5,681 nucleotides of DNA from Planctomycetota bacterium (GTDB taxonomy: Bacteria > Planctomycetota > Phycisphaerae > WQYP01): contig JAKATV010000465.1 of NCBI GenBank assembly GCA_021818565.1, positions 1 to 5,681 of the forward strand, read 5' to 3'. Shown one piece after another: positions 1-5,681 of this stretch. Every line of letters begins with the position of its first letter. Position 1 is the first letter of the stretch. The position numbers and the translations under genes are program-made. The notes under the pieces were generated by a model. The model was given only the letters and a program-made list of their open reading frames with translations. It was not told the origin of the DNA and searched no databases.

Positions 1-313
1 GTTTTGTTTGGGGATAGAGCGATCACCGTAGCTTCGACCAGGCCTTTGCCTGCGCCATTGATGCGGGATATATTCACTTGTCAAAGAACATTGTTCAGCA
101 GGTCTGAACTGTTCGCCGGGAGGGCTTTAGGGTTGCAGTGAGGGGGATAAGGCGCAACTGCGCTAAGAAGTTGGGGATTTGGCCCCCGGAGGCTTGGCAG
201 AATCGGTCACGGAACCCAAGTAGACGGCCGTTTTCCGGTTCCGCGACACCGACAACGATCAATGGCGCGGCAAAGCAGATCGGGGCTTGAGGCGTTGACG
301 GTGCCATATTTTT
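1..313. other. Left edge, no supportable gene
   Basis: No confident gene lies here. A 70-codon minus-strand frame (307-95) starts 6 nt after the small gene's TAG and in the same frame, but it has no ribosome site and its product (MAPSTPQAPICFAAPLIVVG onward) shows no recognisable fold. A minus-strand GTG at 77 opens a frame to the window edge (VNISRINGAGKGLVEATVIA), too short to judge. GAAC/GTTC palindromes cluster at 86-114. No terminator for the nuclease unit is evident. Confidence 0.5.
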
Positions 314-547
314 CTAATAGGACTGCCGCACATCCATGACAATCTGTTTGCTGCGGCAGGGCTGTCCAGGCTTCAGCACCGTCGTAAAAATCTGCACATC
401 GTTCTCCCGGAGGTCATTGCCTTCTATAAGCTTGTTGAATCGTCGGATTGCGGTAGCTTTGCTGCGGAATATTTCGGCACCGACGGCGGAACCTCGCCAG
501 ACATTGACGACAATAAAAAGTTCCTGATTATTCTTCTGCTTCTTCAT
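314..547 (-). CDS. Small protein of unknown function, overlapping the nuclease gene
   Basis: This 77-residue product is not one I can name. It starts MKKQKNNQELFIVVNVWRG and looks like a small alpha/beta fold: a strand (ELFIVVNVWRG), a second strand (VGAEIFRS), a charged helix (KATAIRRFNKLIEGN) and a strand (DVQIFTTVL), then a basic tail ending VRQSY and TAG. It is soluble, with a single cysteine (CRSK). The start is convincing: AAAGGA (555-560) lies 7 nt before the ATG, inside the last codons of the nuclease gene, and the first 20 nt overlap that gene. This implies one mRNA and probably coupled translation. By position it could be a partner, specificity, inhibitor or immunity protein of the nuclease; that is inference only. 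After the TAG the same frame stays open for 72 more codons, which I treat as non-coding. Confidence 0.75.
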   Translation of the reverse strand: MKKQKNNQELFIVVNVWRGSAVGAEIFRSKATAIRRFNKLIEGNDLRENDVQIFTTVLKPGQPCRSKQIVMDVRQSY

Positions 548-1457
548 GGTTTTTTCCTTTCAGTAGGCGTTGATGCCAATCAAACACATTGGCATATTCA
601 AGAAAACTGGCGCGTTCAGATAACCCGCTCTGGCGGAAGGTCGGCCGATAGGCTTGCCGTGAGAAGCGGTCTCGTCTTTTTTCATTCGACACAATGTAAA
701 AACGTGTCGCGCTTGGATCGGTCAATAATACATCGTTGAAGCGGAGCAGGCCGGAGTAAATAGAAGTTGAGTGCTCCACCTCGAATAACCCTTCAATCGT
801 ATTACCACCAGCGGCGATCCACAGAACATCAATCTCCGAGAGAATGAAAGAAATTCCGCCGAATCCGTTTGGAATTTCTCCGCGGAGGCCAAACGACGGC
901 GTCAGCGACCAGTCCAGCTTCTCCACGTCCGGCCTGGGGATGAAAATGTCAAATCCTTTCGCCTTGCCGATCCCCGCCAGCAAGGTCTGCACTTGTGAAT
1001 GGGACAACTCCGGGAGATTACGTACGCGATTGGAATCAACGCTGTTGATCAGCGTCTCAAGCCCGGCGAATCCATCAAGATTGAATCTCCCCATCTTGGG
1101 CAGATAAAGTTCCCGTGTCCCATGTGCGGAAATAAGCTGCACTTTGTACTGGCCGTCGTTGGCGGGTTCGGCTTGGTGAAATAATTCTTCAAAATCCGCG
1201 TAGGGGACAAACAATGGTGCCGAACCGTCGTCCATGAAGAAACAGATATACGAATTGTGCCCGGCAAGTTCCCGGAGATCAACATCGCGAAGGCCGAAGA
1301 AAGTTCGGCCATCGGGATGCACTTTCGAATAGCGTAAATACAATCGCGCCAGGTCGTCCCCGACGATGAAGAGAGAATTGCTCCCTGGCAACTTGTGCAA
1401 ATCACCGGCCTTTTCTTGCACAGAATTTAGAAGGGCGGCTTTGTGGATGTTGGGCAT
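528..1457 (-). CDS. Predicted PD-(D/E)XK-like nuclease, two-domain protein
   Basis: This 309-residue soluble protein has no signal peptide or membrane segment. Residues 150-305 look like a restriction-endonuclease fold. Asp210 in SEIDVLWI is followed 16 residues later by Glu226-Val-Glu228 in LFEVEHSTSIYSGLLRFNDV, then a strand (RFYIVSNEKRRDRF) and a conserved-looking YRPTFR. A glutamate in place of the usual catalytic lysine is known in BamHI (Asp94, Glu111, Glu113). I recall hypothetical proteins with the same FEVE-STSIYSGLLR block, but no named family. Residues 30-130 form a separate domain (LYLRYSKVHPDGRTFFGLRD, YICFFMDD, KMGRFNLDGFAG), perhaps for DNA recognition. The start is supported by GAGGG (1466-1470) 8 nt before the ATG. 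The end overlaps the next gene by 20 nt. Coding is well supported, nuclease activity is likely, and the biological role is unknown. Confidence 0.85.
   Translation of the reverse strand: MPNIHKAALLNSVQEKAGDLHKLPGSNSLFIVGDDLARLYLRYSKVHPDGRTFFGLRDVDLRELAGHNSYICFFMDDGSAPLFVPYADFEELFHQAEPANDGQYKVQLISAHGTRELYLPKMGRFNLDGFAGLETLINSVDSNRVRNLPELSHSQVQTLLAGIGKAKGFDIFIPRPDVEKLDWSLTPSFGLRGEIPNGFGGISFILSEIDVLWIAAGGNTIEGLFEVEHSTSIYSGLLRFNDVLLTDPSATRFYIVSNEKRRDRFSRQAYRPTFRQSGLSERASFLEYANVFDWHQRLLKGKNHEEAEE
555..560 (-). promoter_or_regulatory. Ribosome binding site of the 77-residue gene, inside the nuclease gene
   Basis: On the minus strand AAAGGA precedes ATG 547 by 7 nt. It lies within the codons for the nuclease C-terminus (KGKNHEEAEE), so ribosomes finishing the nuclease would pass directly over it. 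This is the main evidence that the small gene is real and is translated together with the nuclease. Confidence 0.6.
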
Positions 1458-1575
1458 TCGGGAAACCCTCGACGACCCACCCGCAGTGCCTGTGAGCCGG
1501 ATTTATCTTAACCGCAAGGTACTGCGGCAAGCAACACGCTCCTTTGAGGTACTCAATGTATTATGCATAAGTCTG
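1458..1575. other. Spacer upstream of the minus-strand nuclease gene
   Basis: This stretch must hold the promoter of the 1457-to-314 unit unless that lies inside the transposase remnant. The best match on the minus strand is TTGCTT (1529-1534), 18 nt, then TAAGAT (1505-1510), with only 3 and 4 of 6 consensus bases, so I do not call it. CCGCAGT (1481-1487) and ACTGCGG (1521-1527) form a 7-bp inverted repeat around it, a possible operator. GAGGG at 1466-1470 is the nuclease ribosome site. Confidence 0.4.
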
Positions 1576-2124
1576 GCGGGGTTGGTGGCGATGCTGTTGG
1601 ACATCTTTCATCTCAGCGAGCACCTGCACGCGGCCGGTCAGTATTGCTTTGGGAATGCGCCGGAGGCCCGACTCTGGGTCCAGTCGCGCTTGACAAGGCT
1701 CAAAAAAGTGGGGTTACATCCGTTGTTCAAGGCGATTGACGAAGTGGCCCGAAGCCTGCGCAGCCCGAAGAAAAAGGAACAACTACGCATTGTGAAGGAC
1801 TTTGCGCTTATACGCCTTTAGATGCAGGATTACCGCGCCGCCCTGGCCAAAGGATGGGATATCGGATCAGGGCCGACTGACGTGATGGGTAGGACGCTGG
1901 CCCTACTTCTGAAACGCTCCGGTATGAAGTGGGATGCCGACCACACCGCTGCCAAGATTACACTGCTGGCGATGCGTGAGAGCAATCAGCACCAAAAAAT
2001 TGTGGGCCATGCGAACCCGCTCCAACTGATGCAAAAAAATAAGGCCACACCCGTTATGAACTCGCTGGTTCATGTGCGACTGGATGTTCGCCATAAATTA
2101 CCAGACATAGAGAATAATTGGTGA
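1576..2124 (+). pseudogene. Decayed transposase, ISKra4-like, 5'-truncated with in-frame TAG
   Basis: One frame from about 1576 to the TGA at 2122-2124 reads as the C-terminal part of a DDE transposase. LLDIFHLSEHLHAAGQYCFG matches the second-Asp block (compare LDFYHLAEHVH in this group). It is followed by a helical insertion (APEARLWVQSRL, RSLRSPKKKEQLR) and then GWDIGSGPTDVMGRTL and RSGMKWDADH, the third-acid block. Three lesions are visible. Everything before the second Asp, including the first catalytic Asp, is absent. TAG at 1819-1821 interrupts the frame just before MQDYRAALAKG, and CAG to TAG is the simplest explanation. The expected IGSGPTE or IGSGPVE reads IGSGPTD, with the Asp codon at 1879-1881. 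The left limit is approximate. I found no terminal inverted repeats or target duplication. The ISKra4 assignment comes from recalled motifs and is less sure than 'transposase remnant'. Confidence 0.8.
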
Positions 2125-2392
2125 GGCGAGCTACTTCATTCCATGGAATCAGCGCAGTAGATCATCGTCAGGCGGAATGTGAACGGGCCTCGCAGTAATT
2201 CCACTCCGCGCGGCCCTCTAGCGAAAGCAGGGCGAAGCCGCGAGCTTGGCCGACGGTTCCGCCTTGAGCTTCAGCGTAAACTAGCAAATTATTTTGATCC
2301 CGTTCCACGGTAGCTATCCGCGCCATCCACATTTACTTTTCCGCCCATCGACGGTAATTTTACCACCGCTATCGGGCTCCCCAACGCCTTAT
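2125..2392. other. Gene-free stretch between transposase remnant and HNH promoter
   Basis: I see no supportable gene here. Plus-strand frames are broken repeatedly. The minus-strand frame running 2759 to 2289 is the antisense shadow of the HNH gene extended leftwards. The region probably includes the decayed right end of the insertion sequence, but I could not find a terminal repeat. It contains a 12-bp palindrome (2138-2149) and a bulged hairpin (2209-2242), described separately. Confidence 0.6.
2209..2242. repeat. Bulged inverted repeat with a GCGAAAGC tip
   Basis: CGCGGC (2209-2214) pairs with GCCGCG (2237-2242). CCT (2215-2217) pairs with AGG (2229-2231). GC (2221-2222) and GC (2227-2228) close a GAAA loop. 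Unpaired bases are CTA on the left and GCGAA on the right. It could be a small structured RNA, an insertion-sequence end or a REP-like unit. No U-run follows on either side, so it is not a standard terminator. No second copy is visible in the window. Confidence 0.35.
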
Positions 2393-2401
2393 TGGTATAA
2401 T
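2393..2401 (+). promoter_or_regulatory. Extended -10 promoter of the HNH gene
   Basis: TGGTATAAT is a perfect sigma-70 -10 hexamer (TATAAT, 2396-2401) with the extended TGn element. No convincing -35 lies 16-18 nt upstream, as expected for extended -10 promoters. Transcription would begin near 2408, about 60 nt before the preferred HNH start, on the right strand and with no gene in between. The host's sigma factor preferences are unknown. Confidence 0.5.
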
Positions 2402-2411
2402 ATGCCCAGAG

Positions 2412-2441
2412 CACCGTGGATGTTGAAGTGGACCCACGGTG
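2412..2441 (+). promoter_or_regulatory. 8-bp inverted repeat in the HNH leader
   Basis: CACCGTGG (2412-2419) and CCACGGTG (2434-2441) are perfect inverted arms around 14 nt. If transcription starts near 2408, this forms a stem-loop almost at the 5' end of the mRNA, ending 2 nt before the GGAGG at 2444-2448. It could be a 5' stabilising hairpin, a translation control element, or an operator just downstream of the promoter. The arms cover GTG 2439, which argues against that start. The function is inferred. Confidence 0.35.
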
Positions 2442-2443
2442 GC

Positions 2444-2459
2444 GGAGGATTCTCGGAGA
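2444..2459 (+). promoter_or_regulatory. Two Shine-Dalgarno candidates deciding the HNH start
   Basis: GGAGG (2444-2448) lies 11 nt before ATG 2460, and GGAGA (2455-2459) lies 9 nt before ATG 2469. Both starts are in frame and differ by three residues (MLE). The second has the better spacing and gives an N-terminus beginning MKWRD. Confidence 0.5.
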
Positions 2460-2468
2460 ATGTTGGAA

Positions 2469-3194
2469 ATGAAATGGCGAGACGTGGTGCTTGGTGCTCT
2501 GCACCGGTTCAGTATGCGTCACGGAACGCGAAGCGTTGATCGTCAAAGCTTCCTTCTGGAAGAGCTCAACGCCATGATTATTGAGGCGGATAGCCTTGGC
2601 AATACTCCCGATCAAACCGTCAGTAGAGTTTTGCAGGAGCTTCGTGATGAACAACTCATTGAATTCTTTGGTAACGGGAAATATCTGCTCCTCGACTCTC
2701 CCCTGCAGGTTGAAACCGAGGACCTTCCGGATGAGGCCCTTGATTTCGCCATCAAGCACGGCAAACTGAGGATTGGTGACATTTTGCCGGAGGACGTTAT
2801 TGTTTTAGCACGGCACCGTAAAGGCCAGGATCGGATCAGGGCGCTGACGTTGGAAAACTATCAAGGCTGCTGTGCGCTCTGCGACGTGCGGGAGCAGGGA
2901 TTCCTTCGCGCGGCACATATCGCACGATGGGCGGACGATATTGAAGGCCGAGCTAACTTACATAATGTGATCACGATGTGCCTCATACATGACGCACTTT
3001 TCGAACAGGGCTATTTTACTCTGGCAGATGACAATCGAGTCTTTATCAAAACGACCGCAAGCCGGACCTTATCCGACATCTTAAGGCAGCACACGAGATA
3101 TCGACCCCCGAAAGAGTTTCATCCAGAGCCGCAGTTTCTGCGGCAACATCGCGAACGGATAAAGTTTCAGTGGAACTCTTACGTTCCACAGTAA
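2469..3194 (+). CDS. HNH endonuclease with N-terminal winged-helix-like region, restriction-type
   Basis: This is a predicted DNA endonuclease of 241 residues from ATG 2469. Residues 1-72 look like a winged helix (WRDVVLGALHRFS, then TVSRVLQELRDEQLIEFFGNGKYLLL), similar in style to the DNA-binding wings of Dam-replacing/DpnI-type enzymes. The C-terminal half is an HNH_2-type nuclease: a CALC pair, AAHI with the first His, N in LHNVITMC, and the last His in LIHDALFEQGYF. Only one Cys pair is obvious, so zinc binding is uncertain. The same frame opens at GTG 2439 and also has ATG 2460. I prefer 2469 because homologues I recall begin near M-x-WRD and GGAGA lies 9 nt upstream. ATG 2460, with GGAGG 11 nt upstream, is a real alternative. 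The GTG lies inside an inverted repeat and has no good ribosome site. No methyltransferase is visible nearby. A restriction or defence role is inferred from the architecture. Confidence 0.88.
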   Translation: MKWRDVVLGALHRFSMRHGTRSVDRQSFLLEELNAMIIEADSLGNTPDQTVSRVLQELRDEQLIEFFGNGKYLLLDSPLQVETEDLPDEALDFAIKHGKLRIGDILPEDVIVLARHRKGQDRIRALTLENYQGCCALCDVREQGFLRAAHIARWADDIEGRANLHNVITMCLIHDALFEQGYFTLADDNRVFIKTTASRTLSDILRQHTRYRPPKEFHPEPQFLRQHRERIKFQWNSYVPQ

Positions 3195-3295
3195 TTTGTT
3201 CAGTTCGGAGAGCCGCCACGTGCGTCGGTAAGACAAATTCTCTGCCGCCGAATCATGGCGTCAACTCACCCGATTTATTCCTCTCGCTTTAAGTG

Positions 3296-3325
3296 TCAGG
3301 GAATACGGCGAGGCGTAATCCTTGG
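3296..3325 (-). terminator. Imperfect hairpin between convergent gyrA and HNH genes, possible terminator
   Basis: GGAATACG (3300-3307) and CGTAATCC (3314-3321) pair at 7 of 8 positions around GCGAGG. On the plus strand, two more Watson-Crick pairs and two G-U pairs extend the stem to 3296 and 3325. It begins 21 nt after the gyrA stop and lies about 100 nt after the HNH stop. The T-run in the plus sense (3339-3343) is 13 nt past the stem, and none follows in the minus sense. It is therefore not a classical intrinsic terminator. Confidence 0.3.
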
Positions 3326-3346
3326 AACCAATCGGCTGTTTTTAAC

Positions 3347-5681
3347 TCACTTCCCCGCGCCGTCCAGCAGCGGGGTTTCGTCGTCTTTGTCTTCGGGGGC
3401 GACGCGGGCTACGTTGACCAGGATATCGCCTTCGTCCAGGCGGATCAGGCGGACGCCTTGCGTGGCCCGGCCCATTTCACGCAGTTCACCGGTTACGCCG
3501 ATGCGCACCACCTGGCCGTTACGGGTGATCATCATCAGCTCATCATTATCCGTTACCGGCTTGACGGAAACCACCGGGCCGTTGCGATCCGTGGTGCGGA
3601 TGTTGATGACGCCTTTGCCGCCGCGATGGGTCAGGCGGTATTCTTCCACCCGTGTGCGTTTGCCGTAGCCGTGCTCGCACGCCGTCAGCAATGTGACCTG
3701 ATTGTCGCCATGATCCAGTCCCTGCGGCACGATGACCATTTCCACGACCGCGTCGTCTTTATCCAATTCCACGCCTTTAACGCCGCCGGCCTGCCGGCCC
3801 ATGTCGCGCACTTCGGTTTCCTCAAATCGCACCGCCATGCCGCCGCGCGTGGCCAGGACTATCTGATCCTTGCCGTTGGTAACACCCACGCCTATCACGC
3901 TGTCCCCTTTATCCAAACCAATGGCGATAATTCCGCGCTTCATGGGATTGCCATACGCCTTCAGGAGCGTCTTTTTGATAATGCCTTTGGCGGTGGTCAT
4001 CACCAGGTGCTTGGCTTCATCCGAGAAATCCCGCACGACCAGAACCGCGGCGAGTTTTTCATCCGCCTGCATTTCCACCAGATTGGCAATAGATCGACCT
4101 TTGCTTTGCCGACTCATCTGCGGCACGTCATAAACCTTATGCCAATAGCATCGGCCCAAGTTGGTAAAGAACATCAGGTAATCATGCGTGGAACCGATGA
4201 AAAGATGCTCAATAAAATCGCCTTCCTTGGAATCGGCACCCACCACGCCGCGCCCGCCCCGGCCCTGTTTGCGATAGGTATCCAGCGGCATGCGTTTGAT
4301 ATATCCCTCGTGGCTGATGGTGACCACCACCTGCTCATCGGCAATGAGGTCTTCGATGTTAATATCCGTGGCATCGTTGGTAATTTGCGTGCGGCGGTCA
4401 TCGCCGAACTTTTCCTTTAATTCAATGGTGTCTTCCCGGATAATATCCAAGACGCGTTTTTCATCGCTGAGAATCAGCTCAAAATCTTCAATTTCACCCA
4501 CAAGTTTGTTGTATTCTTCCGTGAGCTTGTCAATTTCCAAGCCCACCAGTCGTTGGAGTTGCATGGATAAAATCGCATCGGCCTGCGCGGAAGACAGTAA
4601 CATGCCGCCGAGTTCCGTTGTGGCCTGATCAATGCGTTTCTTGAACGCTTTGGGAATGGCCGCCTTCCAGGTCAGCGCTTCATCAATGGTAAAGCGCTTA
4701 CGCATGAGGTTGGCTTTGGCGGTGGGGACATCCGGGCTGATTTTGCGATTGCGCAACAGCTCAATAATGCCCATGACCTCAATTTTTCCGCCGGTGGATT
4801 TACCATTGACTTCTTCCGTGTGAATATCCGCCAACGCCAGAATCAAGCCTTCCAGAATATGGGCGCGTTGCCGGGCTTTTTTCAGGCGAAACGCGGTCCG
4901 GCGGCGAATGACTTCCTTACGGTGTAGAATAAACTGCTCAATCATATCGCGGATGCTTAGCGTGCGCGGTTGCCGATTCACCAGCGCTATATTAATAATG
5001 GAAATGGTGCTTTGCAGCGGCGTGTACTGATACAACTGATTGATAACCACGTTGGGGTCCGCATCGCGTTTCAGTTCCACCACCACGCGCACCGCGTGCT
5101 CCCGATCCGATTCATCACGCACATCGGAAATGTCTTTGATCTGCTCTTCTTTTACCCGTTCCGCGATCGATTCAATAATGGTTTTCTTCAACACTTGGTA
5201 CGGAATTTCTGTAATGACAATCTGTTCTTTGCCGCCTTTGAGCTGTTCGGTATGCACTCTGCCCCGCACGGTTACCTTGCCCCGGCCGGTTTCGTAACCA
5301 TCCACAATTCCCGATCGCCCGCAGATCACGCCACCGGTGGGGAAGTCGGGGCCTTTAATGATTTTCATGAGATCGCGCACCGTGCTGGTGGGTTCATCAA
5401 TCATTTTGATGATGCCATCACAAACCTCGCGCAAATTATGCGGCGGCAGGCTCGTGGCCATGCCCACCGCGATGCCCTGCGATCCGTTTACCAGCAAGTT
5501 GGGAAATTTGCTGGGCAGAACCGTTGGCTCCATCCGGACTTCATCATAATTGGGAATGAAATCAACGGTGTCTTCCTTCAAATCCTCCATCATTTCCGCA
5601 GCCGCTTCGGCCATGCGGGCTTCGGTGTACCGCATGGCGGCCGGTGGGTCGCCATCCAGCGAACCAAAGTTTCCCTGTCCA
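3347..5681 (-). CDS. gyrA: DNA gyrase subunit A, N-terminus cut by the window edge
   Basis: GyrA is the DNA-cleaving and DNA-wrapping subunit of gyrase (A2B2), which adds negative supercoils using ATP hydrolysed by GyrB. The frame is open to the right edge, where it reads GQGNFGSLDGDPPAAMRYTE. The catalytic tyrosine (E. coli Tyr122) is the codon at 5627-5629. By alignment to E. coli about 104 residues are missing, so the full protein would be near 880 residues, normal for GyrA. The quinolone-resistance region lies outside the window. The breakage-reunion core and coiled coil run to about 4400. The GyrA box QGRGGRG (4247-4267) marks gyrase rather than topoisomerase IV ParC. Six beta-pinwheel blades follow (for example VVTISHEGYIKRM, YLMFFTNLGRCYW, LMMITRNGQVVRIG), then a short charged tail, DEGDILVNVARVAPEDKDDE onward, and TGA. 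It converges with the HNH gene. The identification is secure. Confidence 0.98.
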   Translation of the reverse strand, partial: GQGNFGSLDGDPPAAMRYTEARMAEAAAEMMEDLKEDTVDFIPNYDEVRMEPTVLPSKFPNLLVNGSQGIAVGMATSLPPHNLREVCDGIIKMIDEPTSTVRDLMKIIKGPDFPTGGVICGRSGIVDGYETGRGKVTVRGRVHTEQLKGGKEQIVITEIPYQVLKKTIIESIAERVKEEQIKDISDVRDESDREHAVRVVVELKRDADPNVVINQLYQYTPLQSTISIINIALVNRQPRTLSIRDMIEQFILHRKEVIRRRTAFRLKKARQRAHILEGLILALADIHTEEVNGKSTGGKIEVMGIIELLRNRKISPDVPTAKANLMRKRFTIDEALTWKAAIPKAFKKRIDQATTELGGMLLSSAQADAILSMQLQRLVGLEIDKLTEEYNKLVGEIEDFELILSDEKRVLDIIREDTIELKEKFGDDRRTQITNDATDINIEDLIADEQVVVTISHEGYIKRMPLDTYRKQGRGGRGVVGADSKEGDFIEHLFIGSTHDYLMFFTNLGRCYWHKVYDVPQMSRQSKGRSIANLVEMQADEKLAAVLVVRDFSDEAKHLVMTTAKGIIKKTLLKAYGNPMKRGIIAIGLDKGDSVIGVGVTNGKDQIVLATRGGMAVRFEETEVRDMGRQAGGVKGVELDKDDAVVEMVIVPQGLDHGDNQVTLLTACEHGYGKRTRVEEYRLTHRGGKGVINIRTTDRNGPVVSVKPVTDNDELMMITRNGQVVRIGVTGELREMGRATQGVRLIRLDEGDILVNVARVAPEDKDDETPLLDGAGK

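Noticed and set aside
1..94. A possible CRISPR leader (TTCTTTGACAA on the minus strand at 79-89)
   Set aside because: There is no direct repeat array and no cas gene in the window, and the 77-residue protein does not look like Cas2.
844..1405. Several frames of 60-120 codons on both strands inside the nuclease gene
   Set aside because: They are shadows of the 309-residue reading frame. None has a ribosome site or a recognisable product.
1505..1534. Minus-strand promoter TTGCTT-18-TAAGAT for the nuclease gene
   Set aside because: Only 7 of 12 consensus bases match with an 18-nt spacer, which is too weak to call, although a promoter must lie near here.
1366..1575. The 5' part of the plus-strand frame that leads into the transposase remnant
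   Set aside because: It is antisense to the nuclease start and its spacer, and shows no transposase motif before about 1576.
1819..1821. TAG read as a sense codon (amber recoding), since two TAGs here are followed by open frames
   Set aside because: The transposase is also truncated and mutated, so ordinary decay explains it. The other genes end in TAA or TGA, which neither supports nor needs recoding.
2289..2759. A 156-codon minus-strand frame
   Set aside because: Most of it is antisense to the HNH gene, and its left end overlaps the promoter and leader. The stretch YYTNKALGSPIAVVKLPSMG looks protein-like but has no ribosome site or family I recognise.
3293..4420. A 375-codon open frame on the plus strand, opposite gyrA
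   Set aside because: It lies entirely antisense to, or just downstream of, a certain gyrA reading frame. The product is a His/Ala/Phe-rich mirror of gyrA codons with no recognisable domain.

Overview
The window is bacterial chromosome: the 3' part of a housekeeping gene, gyrA, next to a small accessory patch rich in nucleases. GyrA carries Pro-Pro after the GD that precedes the active-site block (GDPPAAMRYTEARM). From family memory this recalls the Planctomycetes/Verrucomicrobia/Lentisphaerae group, but that is a weak inference and the host is not fixed by the sequence.

Layout, left to right. Positions 1-313 hold no gene I can support. On the minus strand, 1457 down to 314 is a two-gene unit: a 309-residue protein with a restriction-endonuclease-like C-terminal domain (BamHI-like D...E-x-E), whose last 20 bases overlap the start of a 77-residue protein of unknown function. 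Positions 1458-1575 are the upstream spacer of that unit. Positions 1576-2124 (plus strand) are a decayed transposase that resembles the ISKra4 group. It is truncated at the 5' end, has an in-frame TAG, and has Asp where I expect a conserved Glu. Positions 2125-2392 hold no gene but contain a bulged hairpin and a 12-bp palindrome. A clear extended -10 promoter (2393-2401) and a leader inverted repeat precede a plus-strand HNH endonuclease with an N-terminal winged-helix-like region (about 2469-3194). A convergent intergenic stretch with an imperfect hairpin separates it from gyrA, which is read from the right edge and lacks about 104 N-terminal codons.

How it fits together: two unrelated nuclease genes, read divergently with a dead transposase between them, look like a fragment of a restriction or defence island beside a core gene. 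No DNA methyltransferase is visible in the window. The overlapping nuclease and 77-residue gene pair is the best candidate here for an undescribed two-component system. That is inference; nothing in the sequence proves a defence role.
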